Shown here piece by piece: positions 46,513 through 54,330 of a stretch of DNA of 64,000 nt. The stretch is from Cyclobacteriaceae bacterium. GTDB taxonomy: Bacteria; Bacteroidota; Bacteroidia; Cytophagales; Cyclobacteriaceae. Positions within the stretch are counted from its first letter, which is position 1. Every line of letters starts with the position of its first letter. A model generated the notes under the pieces. That model ran no database searches, was not told the DNA's origin, and was given only the letters and a program-made list of their open reading frames with translations. Position numbers and translations under genes: made by a program. Location: NCBI GenBank assembly GCA_026003355.1, contig BPHC01000008.1, forward strand, positions 62,001 through 126,000, given 5' to 3'.

Positions 46513-47373
46513 TTGAAAACGCGCAAAACCTTATCGAACTGGCTTACCAACCGCTACCAGCTGGTTATACGCAATGAAGAAAACTTTGCCGAAAAAACCA
46601 GTTTTAGTTTTACCTACGCCAAGGTAATTGTGGTGATGAGTGTGGTTTTTATTATTCTGTTTGTGGCGGGTTTATATCTGGCCCAGACGCTGCTGGCGCG
46701 GTGGTTTGATCCGCGCTTTGAGCAAATGATGATGCGGCAGGAGTTACTTAGCCTGGTAGATAAAGTAGATTCGCTGGCGCTGGAAGTAGACCGCAAGGAA
46801 CAGTTTATTCAAAACATGCAGCGCGTGCTGCGGGGCGATACCAGCGCCTTTACCGACCCGGTTAGACTTCGTACAGGTCCGGCAGTGGCAGTAAAGCCCG
46901 ATGGACCTGAGCTGGCCCCGGCCGACTCGCAATTCCGGAAAGACTTCGAACGCTCGGACCTGGCCCTGATAAGCCTGGCTTCCTCGCGGTACCGCGAACT
47001 GCAGGAAACCTTCTTCTTTACGCCCATCAACGGACTTATCTCCGACCGGTTTGATGCAAAGAAGGGGCATTTCGGGGTGGATATTGTAGCTAAAACCAAC
47101 GAGCCGGTTAAAAATATTGCCGATGGAACCGTGGTATTTGCCTCCTGGACACAGGATGCCGGTTATGTGATGGTGATTCAGCACAAAGGCAACCTCATAT
47201 CGGTTTACAAGCACAATGCGGAATTATATAAAAAAACCGGTACATTTGTTTATGCAGGCGAAATTATAGCCATAGTTGGCAACAGCGGCGAACTGACCAA
47301 TGGCCCGCATCTTCATTTTGAGTTGTGGTACAACGGCAATCCGCTTAATCCTGAGGAATTTGTTACGTTTTAA
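46513..47373 (+). CDS. M23 family metallopeptidase, membrane anchored
   Basis: The product is 286 aa from a TTG start at 46513. The open frame extends back to 46324, but that part overlaps the start of the divergent sprE-like gene and covers the promoter box. One transmembrane helix (YAKVIVVMSVVFIILFVAGLYLA) is followed by a coiled coil (LVDKVDSLALEVDRKEQFIQ) and an M23 domain with HFGVDIVA, and the intact final motif GPHLHFELWYNGNPLNPE, unlike the M23 protein at 1785. The bactofilin gene follows 18 bp downstream. In many bacteria M23 enzymes and bactofilins act together in shaping the cell wall, and their pairing here supports that role. Confidence 0.9.
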   Translation: MKTRKTLSNWLTNRYQLVIRNEENFAEKTSFSFTYAKVIVVMSVVFIILFVAGLYLAQTLLARWFDPRFEQMMMRQELLSLVDKVDSLALEVDRKEQFIQNMQRVLRGDTSAFTDPVRLRTGPAVAVKPDGPELAPADSQFRKDFERSDLALISLASSRYRELQETFFFTPINGLISDRFDAKKGHFGVDIVAKTNEPVKNIADGTVVFASWTQDAGYVMVIQHKGNLISVYKHNAELYKKTGTFVYAGEIIAIVGNSGELTNGPHLHFELWYNGNPLNPEEFVTF

Positions 47374-47391
47374 TACTTAACGAAAAGAAAA

Positions 47392-47829
47392 ATGTTTTCA
47401 AGCAAAGACGAAAAACGCGTAGCCGAAGAGATTACCAACTCCAGCAACACCATTGGCAAGGGAACCTTTCTTGAGGGCAACATCGAAACGTATGGCAACA
47501 TACGCGTAGAGGGAAAGGTGCATGGCAATATCAAATCCAAATCCAAGGTGGCGCTGGGAAATGCCTCGCATGTGCAGGGCAACATCATCGCCCAGAATGC
47601 CGATATTGAAGGCGAGGTAAAAGGTAAACTCGAAATAACCGAGCTACTGGTGCTTAAAGCCACTGCCGTAATTAACGGTGACATTATTACCGGCAAACTG
47701 GTGGTAGAGCCCGGTGCGGTGTTTAACGGCACCTGCCGCATGGGGGCGGCAGTAAAGGAAATTAAGATTGGCGAACAGAACGGCCATGGAACCCGCACCT
47801 ACGGAGCCGAACAGGCCAAAACCATCTGA
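47392..47829 (+). CDS. Bactofilin family cytoskeletal protein
   Basis: The product is 145 aa. The bactofilin core is a right-handed beta-helix with regular repeats: GNIETYGNIRVEGKVHGNIK, ASHVQGNIIAQNADIEGEVK, AVINGDIITGKLVVEPGAVF and GTCRMG. Flexible, charged ends flank it. Bactofilins polymerise without nucleotide at the inner membrane and help position cell-wall enzymes. The upstream M23 gene is the common partner. The 3' end overlaps the AtpZ-like gene by 44 bp, in a different frame. Confidence 0.94.
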   Translation: MFSSKDEKRVAEEITNSSNTIGKGTFLEGNIETYGNIRVEGKVHGNIKSKSKVALGNASHVQGNIIAQNADIEGEVKGKLEITELLVLKATAVINGDIITGKLVVEPGAVFNGTCRMGAAVKEIKIGEQNGHGTRTYGAEQAKTI

Positions 47830-48010
47830 CCCCTACCTGAAATACAGTGCGCTTGCGCTCCAGTTACTGGGTACCCTTGCGGTATTCGGATGGCTGGGCT
47901 ACCGGGCAGACCGATACCTGGGCTGGAACTTCCCCGTTTTTATGCTCCTTTTTGGCCTGCTGGCCTTTGCCGGCATGATGTATCAGCTATATCGTTCGCT
48001 GAACCGGTGA
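47786..48010 (+). CDS. AtpZ/AtpI family protein
   Basis: The product is 74 aa from the ATG at 47786. An in-frame TTG further upstream adds six residues. Two helices can be seen: YSALALQLLGTLAVFGWLGY and FPVFMLLFGLLAFAGMMYQL, with the family GxLGxxxDxxxG-like turn (GYRADRYLGW). AtpI/AtpZ helps assemble the c-ring or carries Mg/Ca ions for F-type ATP synthase. It overlaps the bactofilin gene and the next gene. No atpB, atpE or other ATP synthase gene follows in the 16 kb that remain, so it is detached from its usual operon here. Confidence 0.85.
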   Translation: MEPAPTEPNRPKPSDPYLKYSALALQLLGTLAVFGWLGYRADRYLGWNFPVFMLLFGLLAFAGMMYQLYRSLNR

Positions 48011-48372
48011 GACAACGGCTATGGATATTTGCCGGCATGCTGCTGGCCATTTGTTTTGCCGCCCTGTGGCTTGCCGAAAATCTGTGGGTAGCGCGGCCGG
48101 CGCACAGCCGGACTATAACGGCTTATTTGTTTGTTATGACCATAGCCTTGGAATATTACCTCATGCGTCTGCAACGTACCCATCCCGCTAAATTCGTTGT
48201 TTTTATTCCTGCTGCCATGGCAGTAAAGCTGGCAGGCCATGTTGTTTTTATGCTGGTGCTGGCCCTGACCGACAGCTCGGCCATTTTCTATGATGCCGTG
48301 TATTTTATCAGCCTGTATATGGTTTGCACTGTTATTGGCGTTATTACCCTGTACAGGGGGGCCGGAAACTGA
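48007..48372 (+). CDS. Membrane protein, AtpZ-associated hypothetical
   Basis: The product is 121 aa with GTG start at 48007, overlapping the AtpZ-like stop by 4 bp (GTGA). Four hydrophobic helices can be seen: LWIFAGMLLAICFAALWLAE, TAYLFVMTIALEYYLM, FVVFIPAAMAVKLAGHVVFMLVL broken into two, and FISLYMVCTVIGVITLY. In Bacteroidota an uncharacterised membrane protein often follows AtpZ before atpB, and this could be that gene. The function is unknown. The frame is open further upstream to 47890 but that part overlaps AtpZ. Confidence 0.7.
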   Translation: MRQRLWIFAGMLLAICFAALWLAENLWVARPAHSRTITAYLFVMTIALEYYLMRLQRTHPAKFVVFIPAAMAVKLAGHVVFMLVLALTDSSAIFYDAVYFISLYMVCTVIGVITLYRGAGN

Positions 48373-48408
48373 TTTTGAAATTTCGGAATTTTATGCTTGA
48401 TTTTGGCT

Positions 48409-49458
48409 ATGAAAGCACTTTTGTACGGAGCTCTGGGGGTCGTAGTTTTGCTTACCACCTGTTCGCGCAGGGAGAAGGTGAATGAACCAGACCCCCAGAG
48501 TCTGCGCAAGGAAATACCCCCCACTGAGGTTGAAACTGTGTTAGCCGGACGCCGGGCTTTTGAGTACCTTATACAGGCCCCGGCCCGTATTGAGTCGCGG
48601 CAGGATGTACAGGTAAAATTTGGACGTGTGGGCACCGTAAAGGAAATAAGGGTACGAAACGGACAGCGTGTAAGGAAAGGTGAAGTGCTGGCCGTGCTGG
48701 ATTACGACCGGCAGCAGCTGCAGTTGCAGAAAGCGCAGATTGCATACCAGGAAAAACAACTGGTATTCCGCGATCAGATGCTGAGCCATGAGGGTGCCGA
48801 TTCGGCCAGGCAAAAGCGTGCCGAAGCGACCATTCGCATAACCAGCGGATTGGCTGCTGCCGAAGCCGCCCTGCGCGAGGCCGAACTGGAGTACCGGCAC
48901 ACCTACGTAACAGCAGCTATAGACGGGACTGTATCTGATCTGCAGATAAAGCCGGGTAACCCGGTAACCGACGGGCAGTTGTTTTGCCGGCTCCACAATC
49001 CCGATGAACTGATTGCCGTGGCGGAAGTACTTGAAACCGATGTGGCCTTTGTTAAGACGGGAAATGGGGCAGTGGTAAAAATAAACGGACAGGAAGAAAC
49101 CGGGCATGTGGTTGAAATAAACCCCAGGGTGGATGAAAAAACCGGTTTGGTAAAAGTAATCATACGGGTTACCGGTAAAACATCTCTTTTACCCGGCATG
49201 CGGGCGGAGGCGGTAATAAAAGTACCGGGTAACCGGCACATTGTGGTACCCAAACAGGCTGTGGTTATTCGTTCGGGCCGTGCCGTGGTATTTACGGCCG
49301 AGAAAGGCCTGGCCAAATGGAATTATGTAACCACCGGCCGGGAAAACGGCAAGGAGGTGGAAATACTCAGGGGCCTGGAAGAAGGCAAGGCTGTTATAAT
49401 TACTAACAACCTGCAATTGGCACACGATGCGCCTGTTATGGAGAGAAGAGGTTTTTAA
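48409..49458 (+). CDS. RND efflux periplasmic adaptor (membrane fusion lipoprotein)
   Basis: The product is 349 aa from the ATG at 48409. The lipoprotein signal MKALLYGALGVVVLLTTC is followed by a barrel-sandwich half (ESRQDVQVKFGRVGTVKEIR, VRKGEVLAVLDYDRQQ), a short helical hairpin (RQKRAEATIRITSGLAAAEA), the second lipoyl half (AAIDGTVSDLQIKPGNPV) and a beta-barrel with a C-terminal domain. Such adaptors join an RND permease to a TolC channel. The two permeases nearby are on the opposite strand and converge (35 bp gap), so the adaptor is not in their operon. It is still the likely partner because no other adaptor is seen. Confidence 0.92.
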   Translation: MKALLYGALGVVVLLTTCSRREKVNEPDPQSLRKEIPPTEVETVLAGRRAFEYLIQAPARIESRQDVQVKFGRVGTVKEIRVRNGQRVRKGEVLAVLDYDRQQLQLQKAQIAYQEKQLVFRDQMLSHEGADSARQKRAEATIRITSGLAAAEAALREAELEYRHTYVTAAIDGTVSDLQIKPGNPVTDGQLFCRLHNPDELIAVAEVLETDVAFVKTGNGAVVKINGQEETGHVVEINPRVDEKTGLVKVIIRVTGKTSLLPGMRAEAVIKVPGNRHIVVPKQAVVIRSGRAVVFTAEKGLAKWNYVTTGRENGKEVEILRGLEEGKAVIITNNLQLAHDAPVMERRGF

Positions 49459-49493
49459 AAAATGCAGGGCACAAATAATAAGGAAATCAACTT

Positions 49494-52400
49494 TTATGTC
49501 TTCTTTTTGGATTTGGCTGAAACCATCCAGTACAACAACGGTACGAAATACAAAGCCGTGAATGTGGCGGCAATAAGCCCGCCGATGGTGGTAATGGCCA
49601 CGGGGCGCTGAAGATCGGCCCCCAGGCCGCTGCTGAACAACAATGGGGTTACTGCCAGCACATTGGTGCAGGTGTTCATAACAATAGCCTTAAGGCGATC
49701 GTGGCCGGCCTGCTTAATAGCCTGTTCCAGCGGTAACTGGTCGCGCAACCGGTTAATACGGTCAATTTTCAAAATTGCATCGTTGTCCAGTATGCCCAGT
49801 ACCACCACCAGGCCTATACCTGACATGATGTTAAGGGTACCGCCCGTAACCCACAGCAATAAAAAAGCGCCGGCAAAACCCAGCGGAAAGCTGAGCATTA
49901 CCAGAAAAGGCTGGCTAAACGATTCAAATTCGGCTGTAAGAATGAAATATACCAGAACGAACGAAACGATAAGGATTAGGGAAAGTTGCTGCAGGGCCCG
50001 GCGGTTTTCGAACCATTTGCCGGCAAAGTCGGCTGTGAGGCCAAGCGAGGAAGTCAGGCTGCTGAAAAATTTTCTGGCTTCCGGCTCATGCTGCATGTTA
50101 ACCTCAATGGCCTGATAAATGCCCGAGGCATCGGCTGTGATGGCCTTGGGTTGAAGCCGGTAGCTTATCTGCACAAACCCGGCCAGGGGGTACAGCGTGC
50201 CGTTTTCGGATTGGATAAGCGTATGGTTAAGTATTTCGTCAAAATCTTCTTCATTACCTGTTAAGGTAACCTGGGTAAGACGCCCGAAGTCAGTCAGGTC
50301 GGTTATGCGGTAGTTGCTCAACTTCATTTGCAATACTTCGGCCACCTGTTCAAACGAAATGCCGTATTGCTTTAGCTTGATTAAATCGGGGGTGATCACC
50401 ATACCGGTTTCGGTTTCAAAACCCTTTCCGGGGGTTATCTCATATTGCTGCGATGACTTTTCAAACAGTATGTTTTTTACCGAATCGGGAATAAGGCGTG
50501 CCGACCCGGGTACGCGCAGCCGCACTTCGTAGTCGGGTTGTTTGCTTACAAAAAGCTGTTCGAAGGCGTTGGGGGCATCGAAAACCGAAAACCGGGCCAT
50601 CGGAAACTGCGTAAGTAAAGTTTGCTTTAATTCAGCAAGGCCTTGTGCTCTTTGCCGGGCTGAGGGATATTTTACATACAATAACACCTGCCTTGCGGTA
50701 TATACTTCACGGTCCATAATAAACTGGCGGCTTCCTGCTTCGGCTTCGCTTTGTTCCGGCTTTAGAGTAAGTTTACCGAGCAGTTCTTTGGTTCGTTGCA
50801 GGTTTAAACGGGCATCAATGGGTTCGTTCCAGTCTATTTCAATCAACGCTTCGGTGCGTTCTATTTCCGGAAAGCCGGCTTTGGGTAAGACAAAGGCAAG
50901 AATTACGGCAACGGGCAGCAGGCTGCCCATGACAATAAGAGCCGGCTTGCGATGTTTCCATACCCAGGCAAAGCTTTTGCTATACCCGTTGCGCAGGCCT
51001 TTGAAAATGCGGCTGTCCTGCTGAGCGGGTGCATTTTCTTTACTGTACAACAACCGGTATGCCATAGGAACAAGAATAAACGTGCAGGCCAGCGAAACCA
51101 AGAGAATAGCAAAGATCGACAGGGCCTGATCGTAAAACAGGGCACCGGTAATGCCGCTCATAAAAATAAGCGGAACAAATACGGCCAGGTTGGTCAGGGC
51201 CGAGCTGATGAGGGGTATTATCACATCGGCCGTGCCTTTAACGCAGGCATCGGTAAGAGCGGTGCCGCTTCGGCGGTGAAGGCTTATCTGGTCAACTACC
51301 ACAATGGAATTATCCACCAGCATGCCCAGACCCAGGGCCAGGCCGCTGAGCGAGATGATATTAAGTGAAAGCTGAAGCAGGTGCAGCACGGAAAACGAAA
51401 GCAACAGCGATATGGGAAGGACTATACCCATAATTACAGGCTCCCGCCAGTTGCCCATAAACACAAACAAAACAGCAAAGGCAAAAAGGCCGCCCCACAA
51501 CAGGGCCTGGTTCAGGTTGCTGATGCTAAGGGTTAGTAATTCTGACTGATTGCGGGTAGTATGGAAGGTTAGGTTGGGGTAGTCGGTTCTGAACTGTTCA
51601 ATGACTGCTTCGATGCGCGGCATCAGGTCGGTCATGCGGGCCTGGGCCTGTTTGTGCACAGCCAGCACAATGCTTTCTTTTCCGTTGAAGAGGTGATAAC
51701 CCTGTGGTGTAGCCGGAACTTTCTCAATGCTGGCCAAGGTGTGCAGGGGTATGGTGGCTAAGGTGTCGGGCAGGCGCACCGGCAGCTGGCTGAGGTGTTC
51801 CGGGCTGTAGAGGGGCGATACGATGCGCAAAAAATACCGGTAATTGCCATCGCGCACGGCTACGGAGGCTGGTTGAATATTGGCCTGCCGGATGGCGTGC
51901 GTCAGGGTTTGTTCGGTTATGCCCAGGGTGCGCAGCCTTTCGGGCCGGGGTGTAACGCAAATTACTTCCTGTTGCAGGCCATTCAGGTCAACCAGGCCAA
52001 CGCCTTCAAGCTGCTCGAGTCGTTTTTTCAGGACGAGCAACGCCAGCTCGGATGTCCGGGGCAGTTCCGATGGGTTGGATGGCACAACATTAATGCGGAT
52101 AACGGGTATGTCGGATAGGGAAGCGCGCATAACGAGGGGCCGCTCCAGATTGCGTGGAAGCCGGGGAATGAGGCGGTCTATTTTTTCGTTTACTTCTATG
52201 TAGGCCAGTTGCATGTTGGTGCCGTGTTCGAAGTACAGCAGCACCGATCCTGTTTCGGCAAAGGCGGTGCTTTCTGTTCTGAGCAGCCCGTTGGCTGCCA
52301 GCAGCGCTTCGCGTATGGGTTTGAGGATGTTTTGTTCTATTTCCATTGGCGGGCTGTTGGGGTAATTTACCGTAACGGTGATGAGGGGTACATCCTGTTC

Positions 52401-52508
52401 GGGAAGCAGGCTTACCGGCAGGCGCAGCAGGGCCAGCACGCTTAGCCCGGCAAGCGCAGTGAGCGTAACCGATACGGCTATCGGACGGTGCAGCAGGTAG
52501 CGAAGCAT
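49494..52508 (-). CDS. RND efflux permease (first of two)
   Basis: The product is 1004 aa from the ATG at 52508 (MLRYLLHRPIAVSVTLTALA). The frame is open further upstream to 52811, but that part runs through the leader repeat and is not conserved. Twelve helices and two large periplasmic loops fit the AcrB/HAE family: PEQDVPLITVTVNYPNSPPM, ALGLGMLVDNSIVVVDQISL in TM4 (proton-relay Asp), and GIGLVVVLGILDNDAILKID in TM10. It is an inner-membrane proton-driven exporter. The second permease ends about 2.7 kb upstream; cassette 1 lies between. Confidence 0.93.
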   Translation of the reverse strand: MLRYLLHRPIAVSVTLTALAGLSVLALLRLPVSLLPEQDVPLITVTVNYPNSPPMEIEQNILKPIREALLAANGLLRTESTAFAETGSVLLYFEHGTNMQLAYIEVNEKIDRLIPRLPRNLERPLVMRASLSDIPVIRINVVPSNPSELPRTSELALLVLKKRLEQLEGVGLVDLNGLQQEVICVTPRPERLRTLGITEQTLTHAIRQANIQPASVAVRDGNYRYFLRIVSPLYSPEHLSQLPVRLPDTLATIPLHTLASIEKVPATPQGYHLFNGKESIVLAVHKQAQARMTDLMPRIEAVIEQFRTDYPNLTFHTTRNQSELLTLSISNLNQALLWGGLFAFAVLFVFMGNWREPVIMGIVLPISLLLSFSVLHLLQLSLNIISLSGLALGLGMLVDNSIVVVDQISLHRRSGTALTDACVKGTADVIIPLISSALTNLAVFVPLIFMSGITGALFYDQALSIFAILLVSLACTFILVPMAYRLLYSKENAPAQQDSRIFKGLRNGYSKSFAWVWKHRKPALIVMGSLLPVAVILAFVLPKAGFPEIERTEALIEIDWNEPIDARLNLQRTKELLGKLTLKPEQSEAEAGSRQFIMDREVYTARQVLLYVKYPSARQRAQGLAELKQTLLTQFPMARFSVFDAPNAFEQLFVSKQPDYEVRLRVPGSARLIPDSVKNILFEKSSQQYEITPGKGFETETGMVITPDLIKLKQYGISFEQVAEVLQMKLSNYRITDLTDFGRLTQVTLTGNEEDFDEILNHTLIQSENGTLYPLAGFVQISYRLQPKAITADASGIYQAIEVNMQHEPEARKFFSSLTSSLGLTADFAGKWFENRRALQQLSLILIVSFVLVYFILTAEFESFSQPFLVMLSFPLGFAGAFLLLWVTGGTLNIMSGIGLVVVLGILDNDAILKIDRINRLRDQLPLEQAIKQAGHDRLKAIVMNTCTNVLAVTPLLFSSGLGADLQRPVAITTIGGLIAATFTALYFVPLLYWMVSAKSKKKT

Positions 52509-52665
52509 GGCTAAAGATATAAAAAGTAACCAAATGGAACGTTGAACCACAAATTGGCATAAGGCAAACAACCTGCAGGAATATAATGCCATATTAACCG
52601 GCTGTGGCCGGGAGGTGGTGGCTTCTGCCGGAGCATTACATGCCCCCCGTTTGAGGCATAAAAAA

Positions 52666-52933
52666 CCAAATTTTATTTGGTTCACGTAAGATTTTACCCC
52701 GTTTTTGCACTTTTTTTGGTGTGTGTGTGGTAAGAAACCGCCTGAAAACGCAAAAAACGCAGGTTTCCCGCGGGCAAACAAGGTACAAACAACATGTAAG
52801 AAAAAATGCAAAGATTGATTTGTTTATTTCCCAACCAGGTATTTACTTCGTCATAACACTTCACCCCTGCACACCTCACCGGCCGGTCGCCCGCAGGGGC
52901 AGCCGGTGGGGCGCTCCGGAGGGGGTGGGTGGA
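52666..52933 (+). repeat. Leader repeat, copy 1 (cassette 1)
   Basis: 268 bp. It starts with the palindrome CCAAATTTTATTTGG and ends at GGGTGGGTGGA, 18 bases before the peptide 1 start codon. Contents in order: palindrome, CACGTAAGATTTTACCCCG, a T7 run, a GT dinucleotide tract, a GATTGATTTG to TACTTCG promoter-like stretch, and a GC-rich hairpin module. Nearly identical to copies 2 and 4 throughout, and to copy 3 over the last 124 bases. Confidence 0.95.
52819..52850 (+). promoter_or_regulatory. Putative promoter in leader copy 1
   Basis: TTTG followed after 21 bases by TACTTCG, close to the Bacteroidota -33/-7 pair (TTTG and TAnnTTTG, one base off). The same spacing and sequence occur in all four leader copies, at about 58717-58748, 60768-60799 and 62900-62931. 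Transcription would start about 100 bases before the peptide start codon. Confidence 0.5.
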
Positions 52934-52951
52934 AAGGTCAATTTTACAACC

Positions 52952-53143
52952 ATGAAAAATGTATTTTCAAAACGCGCCTTAATTCTCCTGTTTGCTATTA
53001 CCGCATCATTTTTTGCAACTTCAACAAAATCCTCTGCTGATGCATCAACTCATGAGGGCTACAAAAAAGTTTTTCTAAGGCAGCATTGTAAGGCTTATCC
53101 GGCTTATGTGTGCCGGTTGTCGGATATAGTAATCCATCTTTAA
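52952..53143 (+). CDS. Small secreted peptide 1 (cassette 1)
   Basis: The product is 63 aa. The signal peptide (MKNVFSKRALILLFAITASF) leads to a short basic mature part with two cysteines (RQHCKAYPAYVCRL). I chose this ATG because the leader repeat ends just before it; the open frame reaches back through the repeat, but the repeat is non-coding by comparison between copies. No known family is recognised. By size and by its propeller-lipoprotein neighbour it recalls the NVEALA peptides of Bacteroides, though that motif is absent. A terminator hairpin follows. Confidence 0.7.
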   Translation: MKNVFSKRALILLFAITASFFATSTKSSADASTHEGYKKVFLRQHCKAYPAYVCRLSDIVIHL

Positions 53144-53160
53144 TGTTTGTTCAAATCACC

Positions 53161-53214
53161 AAGGGACCTCTACGCGGGTTTATGAATTTAAGTAAGCCCG
53201 GGAGGTCCTTTTTT
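53161..53214 (+). terminator. Terminator/attenuator hairpin in cassette 1
   Basis: AAGGGACCTC (53161-53170) pairs with GAGGTCCTT (53202-53210), with one bulged G and an inner CGGG/CCCG pairing, followed by six T. It lies between peptide 1 and the propeller gene, whose start is only ten bases downstream. Read-through would be needed to express the propeller gene from the leader promoter. Confidence 0.65.
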
Positions 53215-53223
53215 ACTTGCAAC

Positions 53224-54330
53224 ATGCCGTTAGTTGCTTTAATAGGGGTATTAACTATTGCCTGCCATCCACTATCAGAAAAGGAAAGTACCCGTTATCT
53301 GGTAAAAACTGAAAATGCAGCGCACTACAAATGCAGCGAAATACTGGATTCTGTACATATAAGTAAGCTAACCCTGCCCGATTCGGTGGGTTTAGGGGCC
53401 ATAAGCACTGCTAAAAAATACGATAACTATCTTTTGCTTGCATCCAATTATGGCAGTCAGTCGTTGGTATGTTTTAAAGATAATTCCTTTTTATTTCATC
53501 TGGATAAGTTAGGGAGCGGGCCCGGCGAGTACCTTTCGCTTTATGATTTTTGCGTTAACCGAAACGAGCTGCTGGTGTTAGACCGGGATCAGCAGAAATT
53601 GCTTTTCTATTCGCTGAATGGTGGTACCTTTATAAGGGAGATAAAAACCGGTCAATTCAATTGCGCAATTGAAAGCCTTTCGCCTGATGTTGTTATTTTG
53701 GGAACGGATTACAGCGACAAACCTGTATTCCACTATTTGTATTTACAAAACATGAGAAACGGCAAGGTTATTCCATTGCTGCAAACATCGGGTGGGTTGT
53801 TACCGGAAGCCATCTATTCACAAAATTTTACAAAATTGAATAACCATGTATATTTTACCGAACCCTTTACTGAGCGGATATACACCCTTACAACCGAAGG
53901 CTGCAAGGAAATATTGCGGATAGATTTTGGTCAGCGCAAAATACCTGAGAGTTGGAATACGTGGTCATCTGAATATGCCGAAGCCCAGCTGGCAACAGGA
54001 AAGTATGCGTTTGGTTGTAAAATGTATAACCCTTCAGGCAGTAAATTAGCTTTAATTTACCATACCAACATTGATACATACAATCTGTTATTGGCCGACT
54101 TAAAAACCAAAAGGCAACTGATTGTAAAAAACCTTTCGGAAGAACTTACCGGTCAAAGCATTCCCATGCCCCATCTGGTTGATAAGGGTAGATATCTTTC
54201 CGTATTTACAACCGATATGATAAATCTGGAACCCAATGATTATTGGTCGGAAAAACTGAAAGACCAGTTTTTTACTGAACAGGATATAGTGTGTGTTTAC
54301 TTTGTCATTAAATTTCCTGATTTGCCGTAA
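53224..54330 (+). CDS. Six-bladed beta-propeller lipoprotein (cassette 1)
   Basis: The product is 368 aa from the ATG at 53224, which opens a lipoprotein signal (MPLVALIGVLTIAC). Upstream in-frame ATGs (53182, 53143) overlap the terminator. The motif HLDKLGSGPGEYLSLYDFCV followed by ELLVLDRDQQKLLFYSLNGG is what the Bacteroidota 6-bladed beta-propeller family shows (GxGPGEY, then a propeller strand). Surface or periplasmic lipoprotein of unknown binding partner. The stop overlaps the next gene by one base (TAATG). The coding sequence is visibly more AT-rich than the housekeeping genes. Confidence 0.8.
   Translation: MPLVALIGVLTIACHPLSEKESTRYLVKTENAAHYKCSEILDSVHISKLTLPDSVGLGAISTAKKYDNYLLLASNYGSQSLVCFKDNSFLFHLDKLGSGPGEYLSLYDFCVNRNELLVLDRDQQKLLFYSLNGGTFIREIKTGQFNCAIESLSPDVVILGTDYSDKPVFHYLYLQNMRNGKVIPLLQTSGGLLPEAIYSQNFTKLNNHVYFTEPFTERIYTLTTEGCKEILRIDFGQRKIPESWNTWSSEYAEAQLATGKYAFGCKMYNPSGSKLALIYHTNIDTYNLLLADLKTKRQLIVKNLSEELTGQSIPMPHLVDKGRYLSVFTTDMINLEPNDYWSEKLKDQFFTEQDIVCVYFVIKFPDLP

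Noticed and set aside
52509-52811. N-terminal extension of the first RND permease across leader copy 1
   Set aside because: The added residues come from the reverse of the repeat and have no permease character; MLRYLLHRPIAVSV at 52508 is the canonical permease start.
52721-52951. Coding of the leader as an N-terminal extension of peptide 1 (and similarly of peptide 2)
   Set aside because: The frame through the leader differs between copies because of a one-base length change, and copy 4 has an in-frame stop just before the ATG. The leader is better explained as non-coding.
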